Source: an uncultured Lachnospiraceae bacterium (GTDB lineage: Bacteria; Bacillota; Clostridia; Lachnospirales; Lachnospiraceae). Taken from it: a DNA stretch of 13,906 nucleotides. A program made the position numbers and the translations under genes. The stretch covers positions 1 to 13,906 of the forward strand of contig USGM01000090.1 in NCBI GenBank assembly GCA_900554205.1, written 5' to 3'. Positions 6,117 to 13,642 of this stretch are shown piece by piece. The number at the start of each line of letters is the position of its first letter. Position 1 is the stretch's first letter. A model generated the notes under the pieces. It saw only the letters and a program-made list of their open reading frames with translations. It did no database searches and was not told the origin of the DNA.

Positions 6117-7283
6117 ATGAAGAAAAAAGTATTAAGCATTATGCTGGCAGCGGTCTGCACATTTTCACTTGCGGCCTGCTCCGGTGCAGAGACGAGCGGC
6201 AACAGCAGCGTGGCTTCGGAGGAGAGCAGCGTAGAGAGCAGTGCGACGGAAAGCAGCGCAGCGACAGATTCCTATAAGGTAACGTTCTATGATGTGGACG
6301 GAACGACCGTGCTGTCCGAGGAAGAAGTGGCAAGCGGCGCAACGGCGACGGAATACACACCGGAGAAGGACGGACAGATATTCATGGGCTGGTTCGCAAC
6401 CCCGTCCCTCGGACACGAATTTGATTTCTCACAGGCAATCACAGCAGATACCAAGGTGTTTGCGGGATTCATGGAGAATGTGGAGGACAGCAGAACCTTC
6501 GCTATCGTGGGAAGCGGAAAGAGCCCTCTGCTCGCTGCATCCAGCTGGGGCGGAGTCATCAACGACGAGCACTATATGACAAAGAATGACGGAGAGAATG
6601 TATACACGATCACACTTGACCTCTGCGAGGGAGACGAATTCCAGTTCGCAATTAACACCTCCTGGCATGACCAGCGCGGCGGCGGATATCTGGAAACCAC
6701 GGATGCGGATGGCGTTTCCTATTTCAGCGTTTCCGGCGGACTTTCCGATGACACCAAGAAGTCAAACATCAAGTGTCTGGTTGACGGTAACTATACCTTC
6801 ACTCTGACAACCCATCCCGGTGCAGATGTTTATGATACCGCGAACAGCAATTACTCCGAGGAGAGCAAGGAGAACTACAATTCTAATCCGTATGACACCA
6901 TTAGCTTCACTTACAACGGAGAGATGAAGGAGGCAGTGGCAGACGTTACAACCACCTATTACATCAAGGGCGCCATTGTGACCGGCTGGCAGGATGATTA
7001 TGATGAAAAGTATGCCTTCACAGAGGAGAACGGCATTCACACGCTGGTAATTGATCTGGACGAGGGAGACGAATTCCTGATGACAACTCTGGTTACGACA
7101 GAGGATGGAAATTCTTCTGTCGGCAACGAATATGTCCGTTTCACAAACATCACGGATGATGATTCCAAGAAGTATGTCGATGGAACAGACAGTGCAAATA
7201 TCATTGCAAAGGCAGCAGGAACCTATACCTTTACCTACGATCCTGCAACTTCACAGCTGACAGTAGGCTTTGAGGCAAAGTAA
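6117..7283 (+). CDS. Surface lipoprotein with a Flg_new/InlB-like module and two repeated putative glycan-binding domains
   Basis: The protein has 388 residues from ATG 6117, chosen because GGGAGG (6104-6109) precedes it at 7 nt and the lipoprotein signal starts there; an in-frame TTG at 6075 lacks this support. Residues 1-21 form a lipoprotein signal with lipobox LAAC (lipidated Cys21), followed by a Ser/Glu linker. Residues about 53-121 resemble a Flg_new/InlB B-repeat (VTFYDVDG...FMGWFATP...ITADTKVFAGF). Two related beta-rich domains follow, about 124-240 and 279-388; both have a W-containing first strand and a matching LDLCEGDEF / IDLDEGDEF strand, encoded by an identical 17-nt stretch (6626-6642, 7061-7077). 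Exposed aromatics (SSWGG, SWHDQ, GWQDDY) would suit glycan binding, recalling the tandem domains of SusE/SusF, but this is inferred. It sits under the twin-operator promoter and next to the maltodextrin locus, so capture of alpha-glucans outside the membrane is the likely role. No catalytic motif is seen. Confidence 0.7.
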   Translation: MKKKVLSIMLAAVCTFSLAACSGAETSGNSSVASEESSVESSATESSAATDSYKVTFYDVDGTTVLSEEEVASGATATEYTPEKDGQIFMGWFATPSLGHEFDFSQAITADTKVFAGFMENVEDSRTFAIVGSGKSPLLAASSWGGVINDEHYMTKNDGENVYTITLDLCEGDEFQFAINTSWHDQRGGGYLETTDADGVSYFSVSGGLSDDTKKSNIKCLVDGNYTFTLTTHPGADVYDTANSNYSEESKENYNSNPYDTISFTYNGEMKEAVADVTTTYYIKGAIVTGWQDDYDEKYAFTEENGIHTLVIDLDEGDEFLMTTLVTTEDGNSSVGNEYVRFTNITDDDSKKYVDGTDSANIIAKAAGTYTFTYDPATSQLTVGFEAK

Positions 7284-7298
7284 GAGTCAAAAGACAGG

Positions 7299-7336
7299 AA
7301 TAAGAAAAGCCGGGTATCCGTAAAAGGATATCCGGC
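7299..7336 (-). terminator. Rho-independent terminator for the LacI-type gene, possibly bidirectional
   Basis: The arms 7309-7319 and 7326-7336 form an 11-bp stem (one G-U-type position) with a 6-nt loop. On the minus strand the hairpin is followed by TTTTCTTATT, a good termination tract for the lacI transcript. On the plus strand it starts 26 bp after the lipoprotein stop, but only AGTTTG follows, so it would be weaker in that direction. Confidence 0.8.
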
Positions 7337-7352
7337 AGTTTGACAAAACGGT

Positions 7353-8144
7353 TCAGACAAAGACCTGATGAGTGCAGCCATCAACACGGTTTGAGGCGAG
7401 CTCAAAGCAGGAGAAGACCTGTTCCATCTTTTCGTAAAGGTCGCAGGGAACATAACAGGCATCCTCTCCGGCACAGACGGCAAGAGACTGCTGACTGTAC
7501 ACGATATTTCCGTCCGGCAGGGGAACGGCGACCTCCGATACGAAGGATACGGAAGGAAATGTCCGCAGGATCAGATCGCAGATCTCCTGATTGTTGGGGC
7601 GAAGGCACAGGTAAGTATAGTTATCCTTCCCGAAACGCTCCTCCGCTGCGGCTTTTATGGCATCATAATCCGTACAGATCTGGAAGAAAATCTGCAGCTG
7701 GGTGGAGATGAGGATGTCGATCCCGAGCAGGGGGATGAAGTTGTTGTCTCCGACCTCGTTGAAAAAGTTCAGGTCTGTGTCATAGCACAAAATAGCATCT
7801 GCGTAGTCAACCCTGACAATGTCGCCGGGGTGCTGCAACAGAAGATGATAGCCATGTGCGTTGAGCACGTCTGTCAGAGCTTCCGCAACGGCGAGCTGCT
7901 CACAGCGCTTATAAGGACATTCTTCATGCTTCAGGTAGAGCGCAATGTTGCAGGTCTTGCTTGTGGCAAGAGACTTTGCCGAGGAGTTGGGGTGATAGTC
8001 TAGCAGATTGATGATCTGCCATACCTTCTTCTTTGTTGCCTCGCTGATGCGCTGGTCGTTTCGGTTGTTGATTACATAGGATACGGTTGCCACGGAGACA
8101 CCCGCCTGCTTGGCGATGTCCCGGATAGTATATTTTTTGCTCAT
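7353..8144 (-). CDS. Compact LacI-family transcriptional regulator, likely maltodextrin-responsive
   Basis: A DNA-binding repressor of 263 residues. Residues 5-27 are a classic LacI helix-turn-helix (TIRDIAKQAGVSVATVSYVI), and the hinge region YHPNSSAKSLA (50-60) has the conserved Leu59 that enters the minor groove at the operator centre. The rest matches a sugar-sensing periplasmic-binding-like fold at first (NIALYLKHEE..., LNAHGYHLLLQHPG, YADAILCYDT, IPLLGIDI, TDYDAIKAAAEERFG), but the total is some 70 residues shorter than the usual 330-340, with the stretch that normally carries the R-x-x-GF and D-x-x-A motifs absent. Ligand sensing may therefore be altered. The gene lies between the lipoprotein and the amylase gene, opposite to both, and is a natural candidate to bind O1 and O2. 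There is no ribosome site before ATG 8144 (see promoter entry). The frame is intact, with no sign of a frameshift. Confidence 0.85.
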   Translation of the reverse strand: MSKKYTIRDIAKQAGVSVATVSYVINNRNDQRISEATKKKVWQIINLLDYHPNSSAKSLATSKTCNIALYLKHEECPYKRCEQLAVAEALTDVLNAHGYHLLLQHPGDIVRVDYADAILCYDTDLNFFNEVGDNNFIPLLGIDILISTQLQIFFQICTDYDAIKAAAEERFGKDNYTYLCLRPNNQEICDLILRTFPSVSFVSEVAVPLPDGNIVYSQQSLAVCAGEDACYVPCDLYEKMEQVFSCFELASNRVDGCTHQVFV

Positions 8145-8221
8145 AGCTTATTTATATACTGTCGGGTCGGTTTTGTCAATCAAAGCATGATAAACCCAGA
8201 GAAGTAGAAAAGGAAATTAAC
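8145..8221. other. Divergent lacI-amylase intergenic region; no clear forward promoter
   Basis: The 77-bp gap must hold the forward control of the amylase-mal operon unless transcription enters from elsewhere. A TATACT at 8155-8160 could be a forward -10 overlapping the lacI -10, but no matching -35 is seen (T-rich sequence at 8132-8138), so an activator would be required. The GCTTAAC palindrome is absent; only a partial GCTTA occurs at 8146-8150. AAAAGGA (8208-8214) is the ribosome site of the amylase gene. Confidence 0.5.
8151..8179 (-). promoter_or_regulatory. Strong promoter of the LacI-type gene, predicted to give a leaderless mRNA
   Basis: On the minus strand TTGACA (8174-8179), a 17-bp spacer (8157-8173) and TATAAA (8151-8156) are near-perfect. 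The -10 ends six bases before the A of the start codon at 8144, so transcription would begin at or next to the ATG. No Shine-Dalgarno sequence lies in front. The spacer carries a GTCGG direct repeat (8161-8170 on the plus strand). Confidence 0.7.
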
Positions 8222-9919
8222 ATGAACGAATATGCGATTTTACACATTCCCGATTCCAGATACTGCTTTCCAGTATCGGAAAATGAGGTGATTCTCCGGC
8301 TCCGGATTGACAAGAGAGATATGCCGGACGGTATTTTTGTAGTCTATGAGAACAAATACGTCATACAGACAAGGCAGCGCAGCGAGAGGATGGAGCGGAA
8401 GTACGAGGACGGACTGTTTGCGTGGTATGAACTCCGGCTGACACTCACGGATGTCCGGTTCACATACATTTTCCGATTTGAGGATCAGGGGAAGATACAG
8501 TTTTACTCGGAGGACGGACTGCGTGACAGCTATGATTTCTCACTCGCGTATTTCAACTTTTTTCAGCTTCCCTACATTAATCCCGCCGACATCCACAGGG
8601 AGGTCGAGTGGATGCGGGGCGCGGTTTTCTATGAGATCTTTGTGGAACGCTTCTGCCGTGGACTGGAGAAGAAGGACGACGCCTACATCGATCTGAAATG
8701 GGGAGAAAAGCCGACGCCGAAGAGCTTTGCGGGGGGAGACCTCCCGGGAATCACAAAGAATCTGGACTACATACAGGAGCTCGGCGTGAATGCCCTCTAT
8801 CTGACGCCTATTTTCCAGTCGGATTCCAACCATAAATATGACATTTACGACTATCATGTCGTGGATGAGCGGTTCGGAACAAACGCTGATCTGGAGAAGC
8901 TGATAAAGGAGGCGCATAAGCGCGGCATCCGCGTAGTGCTGGACGCCGTATTCAACCATTGCAGCGAGCATCTTTCCCAGTTTCAGGATGTTGTGAAGAG
9001 AGGAAAGAAATCACCGTACTTCGACTGGTTCATCATTCGAGGGGAAAAGCCGGAGAAGGAGCCTCTGAATTATGAGGTATTTGCATTCTGCGACTACATG
9101 CCGAAATTCAACACCTCAAATCCCGAGGTACAGGAGTTTTTGCTGAATATTGCGGTATCATGGGTTCGGAAGTATGATATTGATGGGTGGAGACTTGATG
9201 TCTCGGACGAGGTATCGCATGACTTCTGGCGGCTGTTCCGAAAGCGGGTCAAGGCGGTCAAGCCGGAATGTGTCATTATCGGTGAAAACTGGCACGATGC
9301 CAACCCGTTTTTGCAGGGAGACCAGTATGACAGCATCATGAACTATGCTTTCACCAAGGCGTGCATGGACTATTATGCGTTCGGGACTGCTGATGCGGAG
9401 CAGTTTGCATGGAAGCTGAACGGACTGCTGATGCGGAACACCTTACAGGTCAACAGGATGATGCTGAATCTGCTGGATTCCCACGATACGGATCGGTTCT
9501 ATACACTGGTGGGCAGGAGCAAGGCGAAGCTGCTTTGTGCCATTGCGGTGATGGTGATGTTTGTCGGAGCGCCCTGCCTCTACTATGGAACAGAGCTTCC
9601 GCTCGAGGGCGGCTATGACCCGGATAACAGGCGCTGCTTTGACTGGAACAGGGAGCAGTGGAACCGAGTGTTCATGGATCAGGTCAGATGCCTGCTGGCG
9701 CTCAGAAAAGAGAAGGCAGTTCAGACCGGGGAGATCAGGCTGAGCGGCTGCGACGGAATGTTCATCCTGCGGCGGTACGCCGGGACGGAGGAGCTTACGC
9801 TCTGCTGTAATCAGACAGATACGGCACGCAAGCCGGAAGCAGCGGGAAGAGTTCTTGTGCAGAACGGTTATGACGGAAATCATCTGGAGCCGGACGGCTT
9901 TGTTGTTTTTGTGAGATAG
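8222..9919 (+). CDS. GH13_20-type neopullulanase/cyclomaltodextrinase (cytoplasmic alpha-amylase family)
   Basis: A 565-residue glycoside hydrolase that would cleave alpha-1,4 bonds in imported maltodextrins, cyclodextrins or pullulan fragments, releasing maltose, glucose or panose. Residues about 1-125 are a CBM34-like N-domain ending with FQLPYINPADI, typical of this subfamily. The TIM barrel follows with all GH13 signatures: region I DAVFNH (241-246), region V MPKFN (293-297, the marker of the neopullulanase group), region II GWRLDVSDE (nucleophile Asp326), region III GENW (acid/base Glu355) and region IV SHDTDR (Asp422). The C-terminal beta domain is short. There is no signal peptide, so the enzyme acts inside the cell. 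It is the first gene of a plus-strand run with malE 46 bp downstream. Exact substrate preference within the group cannot be read from sequence. Confidence 0.92.
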   Translation: MNEYAILHIPDSRYCFPVSENEVILRLRIDKRDMPDGIFVVYENKYVIQTRQRSERMERKYEDGLFAWYELRLTLTDVRFTYIFRFEDQGKIQFYSEDGLRDSYDFSLAYFNFFQLPYINPADIHREVEWMRGAVFYEIFVERFCRGLEKKDDAYIDLKWGEKPTPKSFAGGDLPGITKNLDYIQELGVNALYLTPIFQSDSNHKYDIYDYHVVDERFGTNADLEKLIKEAHKRGIRVVLDAVFNHCSEHLSQFQDVVKRGKKSPYFDWFIIRGEKPEKEPLNYEVFAFCDYMPKFNTSNPEVQEFLLNIAVSWVRKYDIDGWRLDVSDEVSHDFWRLFRKRVKAVKPECVIIGENWHDANPFLQGDQYDSIMNYAFTKACMDYYAFGTADAEQFAWKLNGLLMRNTLQVNRMMLNLLDSHDTDRFYTLVGRSKAKLLCAIAVMVMFVGAPCLYYGTELPLEGGYDPDNRRCFDWNREQWNRVFMDQVRCLLALRKEKAVQTGEIRLSGCDGMFILRRYAGTEELTLCCNQTDTARKPEAAGRVLVQNGYDGNHLEPDGFVVFVR

Positions 9920-9965
9920 ATCAGGAAAGAGTGGTCTTAGAACAGCGCAGATATGGAGGAAGAAA

Positions 9966-11468
9966 ATGAAAAAGAAGAGTATTGCACTGGTGATGGCAGG
10001 AATGATGTGCACGGGGCTTCTCGGCGGCTGCGGCGGAAATGGGGAGTCGCAGACCTCTGCCGGAGAAGGGCAGACACAGGCGGGCGCGAAGGCGACTACG
10101 GCGGAGGCGCTGAGCAATATCTACAGCGGCGAGCTGGAGCGTGATGTCACGATCCGGGTTCTGGAGAACGATACCGCAATCGAGCAGGGATATTTCCAGG
10201 AGCTGATTGATGCCTTCAATGCACAGTATGCAGAGTATGGAATTGTTGCCGTCGATGCAAATATGGATCAGTACAGTAATCTGGCGGATGACGGCCCTTA
10301 TGGATACGGCCCGGATGTGCTGTATCAGGCCAATGATGTGCTGATGAAATATGTGGAGGGCAAGCATATTTATCCGATTCCGGTGGAGAGTCTGGATTGC
10401 TATTCCCATATTTCACAGAATGCATGGGATGCCTATAAGACGACGGTAAACGGCACCGAGTACTATATGGGAGTCCCGGTCAATGTGCAGTCCTCACTGC
10501 TCTATTACCGCAAGGATATGTTGCCGGACAACTGGGAGAGCGAGTGGGATAAGGACGGCAACAAGGTGCCGGACATGGTAGAGAACTGGAATGATATGTA
10601 CCGGTATTCCAAGGAAATCGTGGAGAAGGGCGATGGACATTACGGCTACATGCGTTCCCTGTATGATGTATATTTCTCCTCCGGCTTCCTGTTCTCCTAT
10701 GGCGGATATGTCTTCGGGGACAACAACACGAATGCGGAAGACATCGGCTTTGCAGCAGGAAATGCCGCAGTCGGAGCAAACGTTCTCTTACAGCAGGCTG
10801 GTCTGATGAACGAGGGCTGTATTGATGATTCCATCACGGTGAATGCTTTCAGCAAGCTTGCAGATGGTACTTACTTCGCTACTATGACGACGCCAGATGT
10901 CTACACGAAATTTCTTAAGGAACTGACACTGACTTATGAGGGAGAGGGCATGGAACATGACGCCGCGGCTGCGCTTGCGGAAGAAAATCTGGTCGTTGCG
11001 GATGTGCCGAAGCTGCCTGCGAGCGGAGACCTCACGGAGGAGAATCCGGAGCTGATTCCGCTGAAGGCTATGGGCGGTGTCAACGGCTATGCGATCAGTG
11101 CGTACACGAAGGCGCCGAATGCCTGTCTGGCATTTGTGGAATTTGCGACAAGCTATGAGATGGTCATGAAGAGGAATGAGTACCTTGGCATCGCGCCCGC
11201 GAGAAATGATGCGGCGGAGAAGGCAGGCGGGCTTTCCGAGATTATTTTCCGGAATCTGGATGCGGGAAATATTGTTGTCATGCCGTCCATCCGCGCGATT
11301 GAACAGGTATGGACGCCGGGACAGACCTTCTTTGAGGATCTGGCAAAGGATGCGTTCCGCCCGGACAATGAAAAGAAGTACAAGACACAGGAGGATATCC
11401 AGAACGGTCTCGAAGCTGTAGATGTGCAGATCTATGATGCGATTCACACGTTGGCGGGAACGAACTAG
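9966..11468 (+). CDS. malE: MalE-like maltodextrin ABC transporter substrate-binding lipoprotein
   Basis: A 500-residue family-1 extracellular solute-binding protein that would deliver maltooligosaccharides to the MalF/MalG pair. Residues 1-22 are a lipoprotein signal (KKK, hydrophobic core, lipobox LGGC with Cys22), followed by a Gly/Gln/Thr-rich linker. The mature part shows the usual pattern: DVTIRVLENDTA, ELIDAFNAQY, GPDVLYQANDVLMKYVEGKHIYPI, MGVPVNVQSSLLYYRKDML, ALKAMGGVNGYAIS-like hinge sequence, and a C-terminal helix VWTPGQTFFEDL. At 500 residues it is longer than the typical ~400-residue protein, with a loop containing DKDGNKVPDMVENWNDMYR, reminiscent of a Ca-binding DxDGN motif. The ribosome site GGAGG (9956-9960) precedes ATG 9966. 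Sugar specificity is inferred from the GH13 neighbour and the MalF/MalG-type permeases. Confidence 0.88.
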   Translation: MKKKSIALVMAGMMCTGLLGGCGGNGESQTSAGEGQTQAGAKATTAEALSNIYSGELERDVTIRVLENDTAIEQGYFQELIDAFNAQYAEYGIVAVDANMDQYSNLADDGPYGYGPDVLYQANDVLMKYVEGKHIYPIPVESLDCYSHISQNAWDAYKTTVNGTEYYMGVPVNVQSSLLYYRKDMLPDNWESEWDKDGNKVPDMVENWNDMYRYSKEIVEKGDGHYGYMRSLYDVYFSSGFLFSYGGYVFGDNNTNAEDIGFAAGNAAVGANVLLQQAGLMNEGCIDDSITVNAFSKLADGTYFATMTTPDVYTKFLKELTLTYEGEGMEHDAAAALAEENLVVADVPKLPASGDLTEENPELIPLKAMGGVNGYAISAYTKAPNACLAFVEFATSYEMVMKRNEYLGIAPARNDAAEKAGGLSEIIFRNLDAGNIVVMPSIRAIEQVWTPGQTFFEDLAKDAFRPDNEKKYKTQEDIQNGLEAVDVQIYDAIHTLAGTN

Positions 11469-11480
11469 CCGGGTGGCAGA

Positions 11481-12809
11481 ATGCGAGGGAATATGAAACA
11501 ATTAGAACAATCTAAGGTATCTATTCGGAAAGCAAATAAAAATGTGAGGGCGAGTATGTGCCTGATGGGGCTGGGGCAGCTCCTCTACGGACAGATTGGA
11601 AAGGGACTGCTTTATATAGCAGTGCTGGCACTCGGCATCGGATATTTTGTCTACCGCGGCGGCAGGGATCTGGTCGGACTGTTCACGCTGGGAACACAGG
11701 AGGCGGATACCTGGCTCGGCATCGAAGGGGATAACTCGGTAGTCATGCTCCTCATGGGAATCCTGGCGTTGATCGCGCTGGTGCTTTTATTGGCAGTGCA
11801 TCTGTCGAATATCCGGGACGCATGGGAGACCCAGCAGCTCATCGGACGGGGCGGCAGACCCGCAACCTTCCGTGAGGACGCAAAGCAGCTCCTCGACAGA
11901 AAGTTTTATAAAACGGTGCTCTTTCTGCCGGTGCTCGGTGTCTGTGTGTTCAACATCCTTCCGATCATCTTCATGATCGCCATTGCGTTTACGAATTACG
12001 GCGGAAGCATTGTGCCGCCGAAGCTGGTGGACTGGGTGGGCTTTGACAATTTTGTCCAGATCATGACGCTCTCGCAGTTTGCGCCCACCTTCGGCAAGAT
12101 CCTCAGCTGGAACCTTGTCTGGGCGGTCTGCTCGACGGCACTGAACTACTTTGCCGGGCTGGGACTGGCACTGCTGTTGAACAAGGAATGCGTGAAGGGA
12201 AAGGTGTTCTGGCGGGCATTTCCGATTCTCGCCTACGCGGTTCCCGGCTTTATCACGATGATCGGTTTTAAGTTTATGTTTTCGTATGGGGGTCCGATTA
12301 ACCAGCTGATCACCGCCTCGGGGCACCGGGCGATCGGCTTTCTTGATATTGATGCGAAGTGGATTGCAAGATTCATCGGTCTTGGTGTCAACGCATGGGT
12401 CAGTGTTCCGTCCATTATGCTTCTGGCGACGGGCATTCTGTCCAACAGGGACATGACGCTGCTGGAGGCAGCGAAGATTGACGGCGCGGGAAGGTGGCAG
12501 CAGTTCAGGCGCATCACGTTTCCGTTTGTGCTGTTCTCCACAACGCCGGTTCTGCTGGGACAATTCATCGGAAATTTCAACAATTTCGGTGTCTTCTATT
12601 TCCTGCGCGGCGGACTGTATCTGGATGGCTATTTCCTCGCAAGCGATACGGATCTTCTGATCAACTGGCTCTATAACCTGTCGATCAACAATAACTATTA
12701 CAATATCGGCGCAACAATCAGCCTGGTAATCTTCCTGATTACATCCCTGATCTCACTGCTCATCTATACGAGGAGTTCATCATACAAGGAGGAGGATACA
12801 TTCCGATGA
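11481..12809 (+). CDS. malF: MalF-like maltodextrin ABC transporter permease
   Basis: A 442-residue membrane protein forming the import channel with MalG. About eight hydrophobic segments can be seen: two near the N-terminus (about 26-57 and 87-108), followed by six in the permease core. The EAA loop that docks the ATPase is EAAKIDGAGRWQQFRRITFP, starting at Glu329. The N-terminal GLGQLLYGQIGKGLLYI motif is common in Firmicutes MalF proteins and resembles a TM2-type hairpin. It starts 12 bp after the malE stop. A second in-frame ATG at 11493 is preceded by GAGGG only 3 nt away, while ATG 11481 has GGTGG 4 nt away; neither spacing is ideal, so the start is uncertain by four residues. No malK gene lies in the window. 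Confidence 0.92.
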   Translation: MRGNMKQLEQSKVSIRKANKNVRASMCLMGLGQLLYGQIGKGLLYIAVLALGIGYFVYRGGRDLVGLFTLGTQEADTWLGIEGDNSVVMLLMGILALIALVLLLAVHLSNIRDAWETQQLIGRGGRPATFREDAKQLLDRKFYKTVLFLPVLGVCVFNILPIIFMIAIAFTNYGGSIVPPKLVDWVGFDNFVQIMTLSQFAPTFGKILSWNLVWAVCSTALNYFAGLGLALLLNKECVKGKVFWRAFPILAYAVPGFITMIGFKFMFSYGGPINQLITASGHRAIGFLDIDAKWIARFIGLGVNAWVSVPSIMLLATGILSNRDMTLLEAAKIDGAGRWQQFRRITFPFVLFSTTPVLLGQFIGNFNNFGVFYFLRGGLYLDGYFLASDTDLLINWLYNLSINNNYYNIGATISLVIFLITSLISLLIYTRSSSYKEEDTFR

Positions 12810-13642
12810 GAAATATGAAGGCTTCCAGAATTGCTGACACTACTGTCACATACATCATACTGATCGCCGTGTGCTTTATTTTCTTTTTCCCCTGCCTCTG
12901 GCTGATCCTTGCGTCCTTCAGCAAGTCGGGCTCGATTTATTCCTTTGACGGCTTCTTCCCGAGCTCGTACAGCTTGGACACCTTTAAGATGCTCTTCACG
13001 GACACGGCGATGTACAATTACCCGCAGTGGTTCCGGAATACGCTGTTTATTGCCACCATGAGCTGCCTGATCGGAACGTTTCTGACAGTGCTGACAGCTT
13101 ACACTATGTCGCGCTTCCAGTTCAAGTCCAGAAAGGCGATGATGAAGACAACGCTGATCCTTGGCATGTTCCCTTCTTTTATGGGAATGATTGCGGTCTA
13201 CATCATCATGACGCAGTTCGGTCTGATTAATAAAATGTGGGGTCTGATTCTGATCTACAGTGCGAATGCACCGATGGGGTACCTGACACAGAAGGGCTTT
13301 TTTGACACAATACCGTCCTCTATCGATGAGGCGGCGAGAATCGACGGCGCGACAAACTTTCAGGTGTTTACAAAGATCAATCTGCCGATCTCGATGCCCA
13401 TTATCGTTTACACGGCGCTGACCAGCTTTACTTTCCCGTGGAGTGATTTCATCCTGCCGAAGCTTCTGCTCAAGGAGAAAAACCTGTACACGGTGGCGGT
13501 CGGGCTGATGAGCCTTGGAGATACGGAATTTGCAAGATTCGCCGCAGGCGCGGTGTTTATCGCTGTGCCGATCGTCATTCTCTATTTCTGCCTTGTGAAG
13601 TTCATGGTAAACGGAATGACTGCCGGGGCGGTGAAGGGCTGA
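12806..13642 (+). CDS. malG: MalG-like maltodextrin ABC transporter permease
   Basis: A 278-residue inner-membrane permease with about six membrane segments and the EAA loop EAARIDGATNFQVFTKINLP starting at Glu175. The start overlaps the malF stop in ATGA (4 bp), implying translational coupling; AAGGAGGAGG lies upstream at 12786-12795. It pairs with MalF to form the channel. The stop TGA (13640-13642) directly abuts the stop of the convergent gene, with no spacer left for a separate terminator. Confidence 0.93.
   Translation: MRNMKASRIADTTVTYIILIAVCFIFFFPCLWLILASFSKSGSIYSFDGFFPSSYSLDTFKMLFTDTAMYNYPQWFRNTLFIATMSCLIGTFLTVLTAYTMSRFQFKSRKAMMKTTLILGMFPSFMGMIAVYIIMTQFGLINKMWGLILIYSANAPMGYLTQKGFFDTIPSSIDEAARIDGATNFQVFTKINLPISMPIIVYTALTSFTFPWSDFILPKLLLKEKNLYTVAVGLMSLGDTEFARFAAGAVFIAVPIVILYFCLVKFMVNGMTAGAVKG

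Noticed and set aside
5875..6120. 81-codon plus-strand frame between the surface protein and the lipoprotein
   Set aside because: It runs through the promoter, both operators and the ribosome site of the next gene; the LNWLSKQ-like repeats are translations of the two palindromes.
8155..8160. Firm forward promoter for the amylase gene
   Set aside because: TATACT alone is a fair -10, but no -35 lies at 16-18 bp and there is no extended -10; kept only as a weak possibility in the intergenic entry.
9443..10117. 224-codon minus-strand frame across the amylase-malE junction
   Set aside because: Overlaps two clear genes on the other strand, including the GH13 region IV and the MalE lipoprotein signal; no family resemblance.
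11787..12563. 258-codon minus-strand frame opposite malF
   Set aside because: Rich in Arg, His and Gln without membrane segments or motifs; an antisense shadow of GC-rich membrane-protein codons.
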